A DNA stretch of 64,000 nucleotides from Marinifaba aquimaris (GCF_013328345.1 NZ_JABULX010000002.1:186001-250000), one strand, 5' to 3'. Shown: positions 15,961 to 25,786, counted from the stretch's first letter. The notes: a model not told the origin generated them from the sequence alone. Numbers and translations: made by a program.

Positions 15961-16773
15961 CTAGGTTTGGCAGTGTTTACAAAAGACGGTAGCGCGTTGT
16001 CCTAAGCGAATTTCTACCAATTCTCTTTGGCAGCTAACACAAGGCAGCCCTGCGCGACCGTATACGTTTAACGATTGGGCAAAGTACCCAGGCTTACCGT
16101 CGGCTTTAGTGAAGTCTTTAAGTGTGGTTCCACCCTGCTCAATAGCTTTTGCTAATACCGTCTTAATGCACTGTGTCAGCTTTTGATATCGCGCCAAGCT
16201 GATATTATCAGCTGCTCTTTTCGGATGTATACCGGCCATGAAAAGCGCTTCATTAGCGTAAATATTTCCCACGCCCACCACGACTTTATTATCCATGATA
16301 AAGGTTTTCACGGCCGTTTTTTTCTTCCGGCTCATATCGTATAGCCGAGTATCATTAAACGCCTCTGTGAGCGGCTCAGGGCCTAAATGAGATAATAAGT
16401 CGATCGCTTGTTGACCTACAGCTTGCCATAGCACAGCACCAAAACGTCTTGGGTCATTTAAACGCAATGAAATACCATTCGCTAATACGAGTTCAAAGTG
16501 GTCGTGTTTTTTGATTTCGCTATCCGTTGGCACAACAGATAAAGAGCCCGACATCCCTAGGTGTAAAATAATTGAGCCTAATTCCGTAGCAATCAATAAG
16601 TACTTAGCCCGTCGTTCAACACCTTGAATAACTAGGCCTTTCGCCAACAATACCTCACTGGGTATAGGCCAGCGCATATTCGGATTGCGGATAATGATGT
16701 CATCAATAGTTTGATCTGCAATATGGGGTGTAATACCTAGGCGGGTGACTTCGACTTCTGGTAATTCAGGCAT
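15961..16773 (-). CDS. mutM: Formamidopyrimidine-DNA glycosylase
   Basis: Base-excision repair enzyme that removes 8-oxoguanine and formamidopyrimidines and nicks the abasic site. The mature protein begins PELPEVE: Pro after the start Met is the Schiff-base nucleophile and Glu the catalytic acid. KYLLI holds the conserved Lys, NDPRRFG the DNA-intercalating loop, and the end is a CxxC-CxxC zinc finger (CVSCQRE and FCKHC). 270 residues, standard length. Downstream of a small membrane-anchored protein gene by 10 bases. Confidence 0.97.
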   Translation of the reverse strand: MPELPEVEVTRLGITPHIADQTIDDIIIRNPNMRWPIPSEVLLAKGLVIQGVERRAKYLLIATELGSIILHLGMSGSLSVVPTDSEIKKHDHFELVLANGISLRLNDPRRFGAVLWQAVGQQAIDLLSHLGPEPLTEAFNDTRLYDMSRKKKTAVKTFIMDNKVVVGVGNIYANEALFMAGIHPKRAADNISLARYQKLTQCIKTVLAKAIEQGGTTLKDFTKADGKPGYFAQSLNVYGRAGLPCVSCQRELVEIRLGQRATVFCKHCQT

Positions 16774-16783
16774 AACCGTTCTT

Positions 16784-17269
16784 CTACAAAGTTAATATAA
16801 GTTGCTCATTGAGATTGGCAGGTAGTTTAAGCCATAACTCGCGCTGCTGATCAAAAACTACAAGCCGCTGCTCACTGACATAGCCTTGCAGTACGTAGCC
16901 CTTAGCTTCACCGGCAAACCAAGCAACAGCAACCCAATCTGGGTTAGTATTGCCTTGATATACGCTTTGCTCTTGTTCAGTCATCACTAATGCTTGGGCT
17001 TGATACCAAGCTGTCATTAGCTGATTTAACTTGACCAGTTCAACAGTGTTCTCTGGCCTTAAGCGCCATTCCTTACCCACTCTTTCAATTGAATAATTAG
17101 GTAAATCTAACGTTAACAGCACTTGCTCTTTAGGCAGCAGTGCCAGTGGGGCTCCCGCTTTTTCTGTGTTCTCTAGCAGTTTATTGTGCACGCCATTAAA
17201 CAATAAAATCATGATTAAACTGGCAAAAATTAACACATTGTTCCAACCGCGACGGCTCAGTCTTATCAT
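16784..17269 (-). CDS. Membrane-anchored hypothetical protein upstream of mutM
   Basis: 161 residues: basic N-terminus ([11 protein letters not shown]), one N-terminal span (about 12-28, [13 protein letters not shown]) and a periplasmic alpha/beta domain with many aromatic strands ([19 protein letters not shown]). It stands between rpmG and mutM in the same direction, 10 bases from mutM. I recognise no family; a signal-anchored envelope protein is all that can be said. Confidence 0.65.
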   Translation of the reverse strand: MIRLSRRGWNNVLIFASLIMILLFNGVHNKLLENTEKAGAPLALLPKEQVLLTLDLPNYSIERVGKEWRLRPENTVELVKLNQLMTAWYQAQALVMTEQEQSVYQGNTNPDWVAVAWFAGEAKGYVLQGYVSEQRLVVFDQQRELWLKLPANLNEQLILTL

Positions 17270-17323
17270 GGCAAGATATCCTTTTAGCTAGTATTGGGGC
17301 AGTTTAACTTTCTTACAGGCAAT

Positions 17324-17350
17324 AAAAAACCCGGCAGAACCGGGTTTTTT
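17324..17350 (-). terminator. Rho-independent terminator of rpmB-rpmG
   Basis: AAAAAACCCGG and CCGGGTTTTTT (17324-17334, 17340-17350) pair perfectly around loop CAGAA, with a T run for minus-strand transcripts. It follows rpmG by about 20 bases. Confidence 0.88.
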
Positions 17351-17372
17351 TAATTCAGTTTGGCAAAAAAGC

Positions 17373-17528
17373 TTATTTGATTTTAGCTTCTTTAAACACA
17401 ACGTGCTTACGTACTTTTGGATCGTATTTTTTGATCTCAAATTTACCTGGCATGTTACGTTTGTTTTTGTCAGTAGTATAGAAATACCCTGTGCCTGCCG
17501 TTGAAACTAATTTAATTTTATCACGCAT
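17373..17528 (-). CDS. rpmG: 50S ribosomal protein L33
   Basis: A 51-codon gene. The protein begins [19 protein letters not shown] and ends [19 protein letters not shown], as in proteobacterial L33 without the zinc cysteines (C- form). It follows rpmB by 11 bases and ends before a strong terminator, as in E. coli rpmBG. Confidence 0.95.
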   Translation of the reverse strand: MRDKIKLVSTAGTGYFYTTDKNKRNMPGKFEIKKYDPKVRKHVVFKEAKIK

Positions 17529-17539
17529 TTTCTGCTACC

Positions 17540-17776
17540 TTAAATTTTTTCACCGTTTGCACGGATATCAGCTAAAACTGCATCAATACCTTTTTTGTCA
17601 ATGATACGCATACCTTTAGTAGACACACGTAATTTAACAAAACGGTTTTCGCTCGCAACCCAAAAACGGTGCGATTGTAAGTTTGGTAAAAAACGACGAC
17701 GAGTCGCATTTTTAGCGTGCGAACGGTTGTTACCTACCGCAGGCTTTTTACCAGTAACTTGGCATACTCTAGACAT
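17540..17776 (-). CDS. rpmB: 50S ribosomal protein L28
   Basis: 78 residues starting [17 protein letters not shown] and containing [20 protein letters not shown], standard L28. The frame is open for 33 more codons upstream, but the ATG at 17776 is preceded by GGAGAC at good spacing and matches the family start. The upstream extension covers the promoter (17847-17875), which excludes the longer start. Confidence 0.96.
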   Translation of the reverse strand: MSRVCQVTGKKPAVGNNRSHAKNATRRRFLPNLQSHRFWVASENRFVKLRVSTKGMRIIDKKGIDAVLADIRANGEKI

Positions 17777-17846
17777 TGCTGTGTCTCCAATTAATTGCTC
17801 AAGCGCTGACTTGAGAAATCGCGTACCCTGATTCAAGAGGGCGCAA

Positions 17847-17875
17847 TTTATACCGACAAATTGCTCAAAAGTCAA
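17847..17875 (-). promoter_or_regulatory. Strong sigma-70 promoter of rpmB-rpmG
   Basis: On the minus strand, TTGACT (17870-17875) and TATAAA (17847-17852) are separated by exactly 17 bases. That is close to consensus and about 70 bases upstream of the rpmB ATG. Confidence 0.8.
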
Positions 17876-17929
17876 CTTTATTCCAAATTAAATCACATTT
17901 TTTAGTGATCTTTTTTCTCGGAGAAAGAA

Positions 17930-18604
17930 TCACAAGCGCCCTGTCTCAGCCAAGGATATGACCTGATTATCAGCGATGATAAAATGATCGAGTACGCGAA
18001 CATCAATTAGCGCCAGTGCTTTAACCAACCTGTCGGTAATTAAAAGATCAGCTTTACTGGGCTCTGCTATGCCAGATGGGTGGTTATGAGCTAAGATCAC
18101 TGACGTAGCTCCAAGCTTTAGTGCGTATTCAACAACCACTCTAGGGTAAACAGCTGCACTATCAATTGTACCTTGAAAAAGCTCTACATACTCAATAACT
18201 CGATTTTGGTTATCTAAAAACAAACCAATAAAAACCTCATGGCGCCGGTTACCAATTTGCAGTAATAAAAAATCTCTACAAGCATGAGATGAGTCAAGCA
18301 AGTCACCACGAGTAATCGCCTCTGTTAAAAAACGCTTTGTCATTTCAATACAAGCTTGCAGTTGAGCGTACTTTGCAGAGCCTAAACCTTTTGCTTGGCA
18401 AAATGCATTCAAGTCCGCCTTGAGTAAAGCATTTAGACCGCCAAAACTACAGAGCAACTGTTGAGCTAATTCAACCGCACTACATCCTTTTACGCCCGTT
18501 CTTAAAAAAATAGCAAGTAGCTCGGCATCTGATAATTTATCAGCTCCTTTGGCTAACAACTTTTCCCTCGGCCTTTGTTCTGCCGGCCAGTCTAAAATCG
18601 ACAT
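17930..18604 (-). CDS. radC: RadC family protein (JAB/MPN domain)
   Basis: 224 residues. The N-terminal helix-hairpin-helix part has [20 protein letters not shown] and [15 protein letters not shown]; the C-terminal JAB/MPN domain has the metal motif [16 protein letters not shown]. Despite the name, a DNA-repair role is not firmly established for RadC. It diverges from coaBC and is upstream of rpmB, as in E. coli. The ATG at 18604 is used; a TTG directly before it is less likely. Confidence 0.94.
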   Translation of the reverse strand: MSILDWPAEQRPREKLLAKGADKLSDAELLAIFLRTGVKGCSAVELAQQLLCSFGGLNALLKADLNAFCQAKGLGSAKYAQLQACIEMTKRFLTEAITRGDLLDSSHACRDFLLLQIGNRRHEVFIGLFLDNQNRVIEYVELFQGTIDSAAVYPRVVVEYALKLGATSVILAHNHPSGIAEPSKADLLITDRLVKALALIDVRVLDHFIIADNQVISLAETGRL

Positions 18605-18764
18605 CAAATAACCTCGTACTGGTCAAAAAATGAGTACTTACTTACCTTTAACAAGCAATTAAGCCTATGCATTAGCCACTTTAATGATTTACACTTAAGG
18701 AACTAAAAGGGTGTCACAAAAATATCCCCTTAAAATAAATCTAGCTAATAAAAAAGGTTTTGCA

Positions 18765-19964
18765 GTGTCATTACTTGAAAATAAAAAAATAGTTTTAGGT
18801 ATTACTGGTGGCATAGCTGCCTATAAATGTGCTGATTTGACACGTCGACTACGCGAGCAAGGTGCGATTGTTAAAGTGGTAATGACTAAAGGCGCACAAG
18901 CCTTTATTACACCACTGACCATGCAAGCGGTTTCCGGAAACCCAGTGATGGACGATTTACTCGATCCCGCCGCTGAGGCCGCGATGGGACATATTGAACT
19001 CGCCAAATGGGCCGACACCATTCTCATTGCTCCGGCCACAGCAAATTTTATGGCGTCTTTATCTCAAGGTTTAGCTGGTGATTTACTCTCAACAATTTGT
19101 TTAGCGACATCAGCGCCTATTGCTATTTGCCCAGCGATGAACCAACAAATGTGGGCAGCCCCTGCTACTCAGCGTAACTTAGCAACATTGTTAGCCGATG
19201 GTCACGCTATCTTTGGCCCAGGTACAGGAGAGCAAGCCTGTGGTGATATTGGTGCAGGTAGAATGCTTGAGCCCCTTGAAATCATTTCTCAGCTTCAGCG
19301 TGTATTTACCCAACCTTTGTTAAATGGAAAAAAAATAACCATCACAGCAGGACCGACTCAAGAAGCAATCGATCCGGTTCGCTACCTTTCTAATCACAGC
19401 TCAGGAAAGATGGGTTTTGCCATTGCCAAAGCAGCGATAAATCTTGGTGCTAAAGTCACTCTAATCGCCGGCCCAGTAAGCTTGGCAACGCCGGTTAACT
19501 GCCAACGCATCGATGTAAAAAGCGCTGAGCAAATGTTAGCCGCAACTCAACAAGCCTGTTTAGATAGTGATATTTTTATCGCATGTGCCGCCGTTGCCGA
19601 TTACGCACCAGAAACGGTGGCAGAAAATAAAATTAAAAAATCGAATGAAACAATGGCAATTGCGCTCAAACGCAACCCAGATATTTTAGCAACCATAGCA
19701 GGCCAACAGGACAAACCATTCTGTGTTGGCTTTGCAGCCGAAACACAAGATGTTGAGCACTACGCCAAAGATAAACTTTCGCGTAAAAACTTAGATATGA
19801 TCGCAGCAAATAATGTTGCCATTAGTGGTCAAGGTTTTGCTAGTGATAACAATGCCCTATCGGTTTTTTGGAAAAATGGTCAACAAGATCTGACACTCGC
19901 CGATAAAGAAACCCTAGCGTATCAATTGCTTGAGCTAATTGAACAAAACTATTCCCCAAAATAA
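18765..19964 (+). CDS. coaBC: Bifunctional phosphopantothenoylcysteine decarboxylase/synthetase
   Basis: Two consecutive steps of coenzyme A synthesis. The CoaC half (about 1-180, flavin-binding) has [30 protein letters not shown] with the catalytic His, PAMNQQMW and [11 protein letters not shown]. The CoaB half has [27 protein letters not shown] and the KIKKS lysine loop with RNPDILA. The protein's N-terminus in the family is at [12 protein letters not shown], so I use the GTG at 18765, which has AAAAGG 7 bases upstream. A GTG at 18711 would add 18 residues. slmA follows after 15 bases; the dut gene that separates them in E. coli is not here. Confidence 0.93.
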   Translation: MSLLENKKIVLGITGGIAAYKCADLTRRLREQGAIVKVVMTKGAQAFITPLTMQAVSGNPVMDDLLDPAAEAAMGHIELAKWADTILIAPATANFMASLSQGLAGDLLSTICLATSAPIAICPAMNQQMWAAPATQRNLATLLADGHAIFGPGTGEQACGDIGAGRMLEPLEIISQLQRVFTQPLLNGKKITITAGPTQEAIDPVRYLSNHSSGKMGFAIAKAAINLGAKVTLIAGPVSLATPVNCQRIDVKSAEQMLAATQQACLDSDIFIACAAVADYAPETVAENKIKKSNETMAIALKRNPDILATIAGQQDKPFCVGFAAETQDVEHYAKDKLSRKNLDMIAANNVAISGQGFASDNNALSVFWKNGQQDLTLADKETLAYQLLELIEQNYSPK

Positions 19965-19979
19965 CAACGAGAAGTACTT

Positions 19980-20579
19980 ATGCCTGCAACACAAAAAAAG
20001 ACGGGACAGCGTAAACAACAAATCTTACAAGCATTAGCTCAAATGTTAGAAACGAGCCCTGGCGAACGCATTACAACAGCTAAACTAGCTAAAGCGGTTG
20101 GTGTGACTGAAGCGGCGCTTTATCGACACTTTCCAAGTAAAGCGAGAATGTTTGAGGGTTTACTCGAGTTTATCGAAGACAGCTTATTTTCTCGCATCAA
20201 TTTAATCATGCAAGAAGAGAAACAAGCGGCAGCTCGAAGCGTTAAAATAATACAGCTCGTTTTGTTATTTGCTGAGAAGAACCCTGGTATCTCACGCATT
20301 TTAAGTGGTGACGTACTCATGGGTGAGCAGGCGAGATTGCGCGACCGAGTCAACAGTATTTATGACCGCTTAGAGACTCAGTTTAAACAAGTACTGCGAG
20401 AGCGAAAGTTACGAGAAGGCAAAGACTTCAAATACACCGAAGTAGTGATTGCTAACCAACTTGTTGCATGGTTAGAGGGGCAAATAGCCCAGTTTGTTCG
20501 CAGTGGCTTTGCCAAAAAGCCATCAGAGGGGCTCGCCGAACAATGGTCGGTATTTGAAACTGCGCTTTTTAACGACTAG
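19980..20579 (+). CDS. slmA: Nucleoid occlusion factor SlmA (TetR family)
   Basis: 199 residues. The N-terminal TetR helix-turn-helix contains [20 protein letters not shown] and [19 protein letters not shown]. The full length matches SlmA, which binds DNA sites away from Ter and blocks FtsZ ring assembly over the nucleoid. It is in operon order coaBC-slmA-WD40 lipoprotein. The WD40 gene starts 8 bases after its stop. Confidence 0.94.
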   Translation: MPATQKKTGQRKQQILQALAQMLETSPGERITTAKLAKAVGVTEAALYRHFPSKARMFEGLLEFIEDSLFSRINLIMQEEKQAAARSVKIIQLVLLFAEKNPGISRILSGDVLMGEQARLRDRVNSIYDRLETQFKQVLRERKLREGKDFKYTEVVIANQLVAWLEGQIAQFVRSGFAKKPSEGLAEQWSVFETALFND

Positions 20580-20587
20580 GAAATAAT

Positions 20588-21568
20588 ATGGCACCGTACC
20601 AAGCTGTTATCGCGATACTGAGTATGATTTTTTTAGTGGCTTGCCAACAAGCTGCACCAGAGAAAATCAACGAGTACGTGCATACAGACAACGGTGCTTA
20701 TACAGCCGATTTATCCACCAATGGCCAATATGCCGTGATATCGAGTGCTCAGGGCATTATGACTTGGCAACTCGATAAAAACCTACCCAAATACATATGG
20801 CACCACAAAGCCAATGAACTCAATCAGGTGATTTATGTTCACATCGCGCATGACAATAGCGTAGTAGCGACAGCAGAAAGTCAAAAGGTCGCGCTGTGGA
20901 ACTTGCAAACAGGTCGAAATAAAGGTTTTTGGTCTGTTGCAGAGTCACCTATTGAGCAGGTTAAAGTGTCTAATCAAGGCAAAATATTAGCCGTAGCACT
21001 ACAAAATGGCGTGATTGAAATTTATAACCTAGATTCAGGTCGACGATTGAGGTTTCTAGGCCACCAAGAGCGTATCAGTCAAATTGATATTTCAGCCAAT
21101 GGTCAATATCTTTTAAGCGGTGATTACGCGGGTAAAGCAATTTTATGGGATACCAAAACCGCACAGGTAGTTTACGACTTTTCACACCAAGGCCGGATAA
21201 CTCAAGTCAAGCTAGATAACCAAGGCCGCTATGCATTTACAGCCAATAACTTTAAACAGAGCTACATTTGGGATTTACAATCTGGTGAAAAGCTCAGTCA
21301 GCTACAATACCCGATGCGCCAATTGATATTCTCTAGCGTTGAGTTTTCTAATAATGGTAAGTACTTAGCAACGGGCGCACCAAATAAGAAAATAAAATAT
21401 TGGCATGTACAAACTGGCGAGCTGCTCAGTCAATGGAGCTTTAAGGCTGATGGTTTTGCAGCCAGCGTACTCGACTTTGCCTTTTCGGAAAATGACCGCA
21501 CCCTACTGGCGGAAAACAGTTTTGGTTTAGCAGAAGAATGGGATATTTCTGAGCTAAACATTCACTAG
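20588..21568 (+). CDS. WD40-repeat lipoprotein (paralogue of the 1395-2399 protein)
   Basis: 326 residues: lipoprotein signal (IFLVAC, Cys19) then repeated propeller blades (LAVALQNGVIEIYNLDSG, GQYLLSGDYAGKAILWDTKT, GKYLATGAPNKKIKYWHVQT). It is collinear with the lipoprotein at 1395-2399, which shows an old duplication. The gene is directly behind slmA and probably co-transcribed with coaBC-slmA. Its function is unknown, and an envelope scaffold is a guess. Confidence 0.8.
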   Translation: MAPYQAVIAILSMIFLVACQQAAPEKINEYVHTDNGAYTADLSTNGQYAVISSAQGIMTWQLDKNLPKYIWHHKANELNQVIYVHIAHDNSVVATAESQKVALWNLQTGRNKGFWSVAESPIEQVKVSNQGKILAVALQNGVIEIYNLDSGRRLRFLGHQERISQIDISANGQYLLSGDYAGKAILWDTKTAQVVYDFSHQGRITQVKLDNQGRYAFTANNFKQSYIWDLQSGEKLSQLQYPMRQLIFSSVEFSNNGKYLATGAPNKKIKYWHVQTGELLSQWSFKADGFAASVLDFAFSENDRTLLAENSFGLAEEWDISELNIH

Positions 21569-21655
21569 TCGAAAGTGATATAGCACGCTCGCTGACTAGA
21601 TTATAATTAACGTCTTTTAGACTTTGTTAACTCAGATCGTTGAGGACTTTTTAAC

Positions 21656-22633
21656 ATGATCACATTACCCATTCATTCACATTTCACTAAAGCAAGCCGT
21701 TTAATATACGGCTGTATGGGTTTAGGTGGCAGTTGGGATACTGCGCCAATTAACAAAGAGCATATAAAACAAGGGCATGATGTCGTTGATGCGGTATTAG
21801 AGATGGGGATAAATATCTTCGATCATGCAGATATCTACACTTGGGGTAAAGCGGAACAAGTTTTTGCTAAAGTACTGGAGCAAAGACCGACATTACGAGA
21901 CCACATCACCCTACAATCTAAGTGTGCTATTCGCTTCAAAAGTGAAAACCTACCTGGCCGATACGACTTCTCCGAAAGTTGGATCAAGCAATCGGTAGAA
22001 GGCATTTTATCGCGTTTGGGTATTGAGCAACTTGACTGCCTACTTTTACACAGACCCGATCCTCTTATGCAGGTTGAAGAAGTTGCAGAAACATTCAGAA
22101 CGCTCAAAAACCAAGGGAAAGTAAAACATTTTGGTGTCTCTAATATGCACAGATACCAAATGGATTTACTCAATCACTACTTAGATGAACCGCTAATCGC
22201 GAATCAAATTGAATTAAATTTACACCAATTAGATTGGTTAAATGAAGGCGTGGAAGCTGGCACTCCAGATAGTGCAAATGCAGGCTTTAATTCAGGTACG
22301 TTGGAGTATTGTAAGCGCCATAATATTCAAGTCCAATCATGGGGCGCGTTAGCTCAAGGTTTGTACTCTGGCCGCGATGTCAGTAATAAACCTCAAGCCG
22401 TACAGCAAACGGCTCAGCTAGTACAAGCTTTATCAGAGCAATACAGTACAACAGCAGAATCAATTGTATTAGCTTGGTTGATGCGCCACCCTGTTCACAT
22501 TCAGCCAATTATTGGTAGCACTAATATCGAACGCATCAAAGCCTGTGCCGATGCAGAACGCGTCAGTGCTGAATTGACTCGTGATGATTGGTATCGCCTA
22601 TTTGTCAGCAGCAGAGGCCGTATTTTACCTTAA
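21656..22633 (+). CDS. Aldo/keto reductase, YdhF type
   Basis: 325 residues, TIM-barrel NADPH-dependent oxidoreductase. Visible catalytic tetrad: Asp and Tyr in FDHADIYTWGKAE, Lys in LQSKCAIRF, His in LLLHRPDPL. GVSNM and the C-terminal GSTNIERIKA bind the nucleotide phosphate. YdhF-like members act on carbonyls, but their natural substrate is unknown. AGGAC lies before the ATG. Convergent with the methyltransferase gene, with a shared hairpin. Confidence 0.92.
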   Translation: MITLPIHSHFTKASRLIYGCMGLGGSWDTAPINKEHIKQGHDVVDAVLEMGINIFDHADIYTWGKAEQVFAKVLEQRPTLRDHITLQSKCAIRFKSENLPGRYDFSESWIKQSVEGILSRLGIEQLDCLLLHRPDPLMQVEEVAETFRTLKNQGKVKHFGVSNMHRYQMDLLNHYLDEPLIANQIELNLHQLDWLNEGVEAGTPDSANAGFNSGTLEYCKRHNIQVQSWGALAQGLYSGRDVSNKPQAVQQTAQLVQALSEQYSTTAESIVLAWLMRHPVHIQPIIGSTNIERIKACADAERVSAELTRDDWYRLFVSSRGRILP

Positions 22634-22644
22634 TACTAAAAAGA

Positions 22645-22670
22645 CCAGCTAAGCTTGAACGCTTAGCTGG
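22645..22670. terminator. Hairpin between convergent aldo/keto reductase and methyltransferase genes
   Basis: CCAGCTAAGC (22645-22654) and GCTTAGCTGG (22661-22670) form a perfect 10-bp stem with loop TTGAAC. The minus-strand gene stops inside it (22663-22665). For the minus strand the stem is followed by CTTTTT, so it mainly serves the methyltransferase transcript. Confidence 0.75.
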
Positions 22671-23553
22671 CTATATAACGGTATACATGCACTTTCAAGC
22701 CCTTACCTTGATGTGCTTCTTTAAACACCTCTGGCGCATGAATCGAATGTTCAAAAGTGCAACTTGGACAGTGTTCTGCAACCGTATCTCGTAAAAATGC
22801 ATCGTCTAGATCAGGTGAATTCAAACACAACACCACTAAACTATCATCAGCCATAAACTCTGGCAGACGACGGATAATCTTTTTGTAATCGCGCTTGATA
22901 TCGACACTGCCTTTTTGAAACGCAGGTGGGTCACACACTAAGATGTCAAACGGCCCTTGACGTTTAACTTTACCAAAAGACTTAAATAAATCGACTCCGG
23001 CAAAGCTAACTCGAGTTAAATCATGTTGATTGAGCTTATGGTTTTCTCGGCCCCTAGCCAATGATGCTTTGCTCATATCCAAATTCATCACATGTGATGC
23101 ACCACCTTCAACAGCCGCAATTGAAAAAGCACAGGTGTAAGCAAAAAGATTGAGTACTTTTTTATCTTTAGCGTGTTGGCGTAACCAATCTCGACCGTTT
23201 TTCATATCGAGAAAAAGACCGTGGTTCTGACTTTTACCTAACTCAATATGAAACTTTAAAGTGTGCTCTTGGGTCACCAGCTGAGTGACTGGGTCACCTG
23301 ATACTAATTCGATAGGTGCTCTGGCGCGACATCTGTATTGCACTTGTATTGATTTGGCTTGCGGTATTTGTTTTTCAATAAAAAACACAAGCTCATTTAA
23401 CCAAGTCGCATCTACCTCTTGATATAACGTAACTAAGATGACAGGTTCAAACCAATCAATACAAACATGACTAAAACCAGAGTAGGCATGACCGCGACCA
23501 TGGAAAAGTCGTTGGCACTGTCCATCTTTAGGGAGCTGGATGAATTCAAACAT
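22663..23553 (-). CDS. Class I SAM-dependent methyltransferase, RlmI/RlmK-like
   Basis: 296 residues with the SAM fold: motif I NLFAYTCAFSIAAVEGGA, acidic loop NLDMSKASLARGRENHKLN and catalytic-region DPPAFQKGSVDIKRDY. This is the pattern of the PF10672 family that contains the 23S rRNA cytosine methyltransferases RlmI and RlmK/L. The PUA-like domain of RlmI is missing, so the exact target is open. The ATG at 23553 is chosen over an upstream TTG. Confidence 0.85.
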   Translation of the reverse strand: MFEFIQLPKDGQCQRLFHGRGHAYSGFSHVCIDWFEPVILVTLYQEVDATWLNELVFFIEKQIPQAKSIQVQYRCRARAPIELVSGDPVTQLVTQEHTLKFHIELGKSQNHGLFLDMKNGRDWLRQHAKDKKVLNLFAYTCAFSIAAVEGGASHVMNLDMSKASLARGRENHKLNQHDLTRVSFAGVDLFKSFGKVKRQGPFDILVCDPPAFQKGSVDIKRDYKKIIRRLPEFMADDSLVVLCLNSPDLDDAFLRDTVAEHCPSCTFEHSIHAPEVFKEAHQGKGLKVHVYRYIAS

Positions 23554-23614
23554 CAGAAAAGGCCGCAAATAAAAAAGTGGCGCGAGTTTAGGGGCTAGTG
23601 AAGCAAGAGTAAAG

Positions 23615-23655
23615 AAAAACCAGCCTAATAGATATTGCCAATTAGGCCAGTTTTA
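23615..23655 (-). terminator. Terminator-like hairpin after the Gln-rich gene
   Basis: GCCTAAT (23623-23629) pairs with ATTAGGC (23641-23647), extended past a 2-base internal loop by CAAAA/TTTTG type pairs. On the minus strand a T tract follows. Confidence 0.6.
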
Positions 23656-23674
23656 AAGTGGAGAGATGGTTAAA

Positions 23675-24220
23675 TTAAACTTGGATGCTGATGGCTTGTT
23701 GCTCGTATACTGGTTGGATTCGAACAAACTGTTCAGTTAAATCTCTTTGCTGTGGTGTCTGCTGACTTTGTTGATAACCTAAGGTATCGACCATTTCATT
23801 CATGCGATATTTATCAGCCATGTTTTTGTAGAAATTAGCCGGCGTTGTTTGGCTGTCATTACTGGTATCACTACTATCTTCAGCATCTAACCCTTCAATC
23901 ATTTCGATATATGTTTGTGCTGTTTCTTCTGCAGTTTGCAGCTCTTCGGTGCCTACCGCAGTCATGCGCAATGTATCTTTTTGCTCGTCACTGACCTTAG
24001 GCGCGTTTAACTCTTCTTTTTTAGCTTCTTTTGCTTGGTGAAAATCGTATGGGTCTGGATTGATGCCCTTTGCCGCTAATACATCATCTGTGTGTTGACC
24101 GTGATTAGGTAACTCTTTTTTGATGTTAAGCTCAGCCTGACGTAATGCCATTTCTTTTTGAAATTCTTGCATTTGCATTTGTGCGCCTTGCTGACTTGCA
24201 TAATTTTCGATTGCGTACAT
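23675..24220 (-). CDS. Gln/Glu-rich hypothetical protein
   Basis: 181 residues, soluble, beginning MYAIENYASQQGAQMQMQEF, mostly helical and hydrophilic. The ATG at 24220 is supported by GGAGAG 7 bases upstream; the upstream GTG is inside that signal. No domain recognised. The start region (residues 1-40) and the ANFYKNMADKYRMNEMVD segment look ordered, the rest disordered. Related small Q-rich genes at 7020 and 55073 may be of the same general kind, but homology is not shown. Confidence 0.6.
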   Translation of the reverse strand: MYAIENYASQQGAQMQMQEFQKEMALRQAELNIKKELPNHGQHTDDVLAAKGINPDPYDFHQAKEAKKEELNAPKVSDEQKDTLRMTAVGTEELQTAEETAQTYIEMIEGLDAEDSSDTSNDSQTTPANFYKNMADKYRMNEMVDTLGYQQSQQTPQQRDLTEQFVRIQPVYEQQAISIQV

Positions 24221-24258
24221 ATCTAAACTCTCCACAGTTAATGTCTCTCGAAATACAC

Positions 24259-24513
24259 TTATTCAGACGACACGAAAACGAATAAATTCCAACCTTTACA
24301 CATCTTTGCAAGCCCATAATTCAACCAATAGATACAGATAAATAACATTGGGCAGGCAAAACGAGTATTACCTAGAGGGAAAACTAAAATAAACACCTTA
24401 AGCTGTTGAAAATAAGTAATAAAAAGTAAACCTATTGGTAATAAGCTGCAGTCAACAAGAGCCAAATGCGTCAACCAGAAACAAATGAGAAAAAGTTCAG
24501 CCACGTTTGGCAC
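24259..24513 (-). CDS. Doubtful small hydrophobic open frame
   Basis: An 84-codon frame with GTG start and no ribosome binding site. The protein is very hydrophobic (LFLICFWLTHLALVDCSLL, PMLFICIYWLNYGL), suggesting two or three membrane spans, and codon usage is not unlike neighbours. It fills most of the 428 bases between the Gln-rich gene and the protease gene. The rest of that stretch holds only AT-rich DNA that must carry promoters for both flanking genes. It may be a real small membrane protein or chance. Confidence 0.3.
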   Translation of the reverse strand: MPNVAELFLICFWLTHLALVDCSLLPIGLLFITYFQQLKVFILVFPLGNTRFACPMLFICIYWLNYGLAKMCKGWNLFVFVSSE

Positions 24514-24648
24514 TTAACATTACTTTGCATTGGATTTAAGGTAGGCAGAAAAATTTAGCTTAAATCAGATCTGCTAAGGCGATTTAATTTTATTTTTATG
24601 TACAATCGCTACTAGAAACATACATTTGATTACAAAAAGGAAGCCTAA

Positions 24649-25701
24649 ATGAAACTGTTTCAAACTTTACTGGTAGGCCTGTGCCTATTTGCTTCATTTA
24701 TCAGCCAAGCTCGCGATTTCAGTTCACTCTATCAACAAGTTGACCCATCGGTAGTGGTTATTCATACCAACAGCAAGAACTTGCGTACAACGGGTGAAAA
24801 GTTAAAAACCTATACCGCTAATAGCTTAGGTACAGGTGTCGTTATCAATAACAAAGGTTTAATTTTAACTGCTGCACACGTTGTTAATGCAGTAGATAAA
24901 CTGACTATTACTTTTGCTGACGGTTCGGAATACGACGGTAAAGTACTAGTGAGTATCAGCTCGGCAGATATTGCTTTAGTTGAAGTGTTATCCAATCGAG
25001 ATGACTTTGCTCATGTGAGTTTAGGTGATTCAGATAAAATCAAAACAGGGGAAGAGGTCTTTGTAATTGGTACGCCATATGGTTTAGATCACACCCTAAC
25101 CGTCGGCCACTTGAGTGGTCGCCGTACGATGGAAAGCTACACTAAAAGTAAGTTAGAGTTTTTACAAACAGACGCTGCGGTAAACCAAGGTAACTCAGGT
25201 GGACCTATGTTCAATACCCAAGGCGAGTTAATTGGTATAGTCAGTCATATCCAGTCTAAATCAGGTGGTAGTGAAGGTTTAGGTTTTGCGGCCAGTATTA
25301 ATATGGTCAGAGAGCGTTTCTTAGAAGCTCCTGCTGTCTGGTTTGGTGCAGAGTTTACCTTCTTAGCATCAGAGTTAGCAGCAGCCCTTAACGTGCCGCA
25401 AGATTCAGGTTTATTAATTGAAAAAGTAGCGCGTAACTCTTTTGCTGAAGAGATAGGCTTAAAAGGGGGTACTGTTGATATTAATATCTTAGGCCACCAA
25501 AAAGTAATTGGTGGCGATATCATTCTCGCCATTGGTCCGCACCAAATCAAAGCAGAGAAATCATTGCTGACTAAGGTCAATAATTACTTAATTGATGTTG
25601 AAACGGGTGATACCGTTAGAATGAAAGTACTGCGTATGGGCAAAGTACTTGAATTAAAAGTTAAGGCGCCAAAGCCCAGCTTTAACTTCGATTTTGAATA
25701 A
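24649..25701 (+). CDS. HtrA/DegP-like serine protease with PDZ domain
   Basis: 350 residues, periplasmic (signal peptide cleaved near ISQA-R, residue 21). The S1C trypsin-like domain has its triad at His77 (TAAHVV), Asp107 (SADIALVEV) and Ser183 (GNSGGPM), all intact. A single divergent PDZ domain follows (about 235-345), with GGDIILAIGPHQIKAEKSLL. DegS and DegQ belong to this family, but DegS is anchored and DegQ has two PDZ domains, so this is a separate subgroup likely involved in envelope quality control. It ends in a strong bidirectional terminator. Confidence 0.9.
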   Translation: MKLFQTLLVGLCLFASFISQARDFSSLYQQVDPSVVVIHTNSKNLRTTGEKLKTYTANSLGTGVVINNKGLILTAAHVVNAVDKLTITFADGSEYDGKVLVSISSADIALVEVLSNRDDFAHVSLGDSDKIKTGEEVFVIGTPYGLDHTLTVGHLSGRRTMESYTKSKLEFLQTDAAVNQGNSGGPMFNTQGELIGIVSHIQSKSGGSEGLGFAASINMVRERFLEAPAVWFGAEFTFLASELAAALNVPQDSGLLIEKVARNSFAEEIGLKGGTVDINILGHQKVIGGDIILAIGPHQIKAEKSLLTKVNNYLIDVETGDTVRMKVLRMGKVLELKVKAPKPSFNFDFE

Positions 25702-25715
25702 CAAATTTTACCAAT

Positions 25716-25743
25716 AAAAAAAGCCGCATTTGCGGCTTTTTTT
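25716..25743. terminator. Bidirectional rho-independent terminator
   Basis: A-rich arm plus GCCGCA (25716-25728) pairs with TGCGGC plus T run (25731-25743). It lies between the protease gene (+) and the DUF3016 gene (-). Confidence 0.88.
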
Positions 25744-25786
25744 GATTCTGTTCAATAACTATTTTCAATACCGGTTAATGACGGTA

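Noticed and set aside
22588-22794. Plus-strand 68-codon frame after the aldo/keto reductase
   Set aside because: Antisense to the methyltransferase 3' end, spans a hairpin and lacks any start signal.
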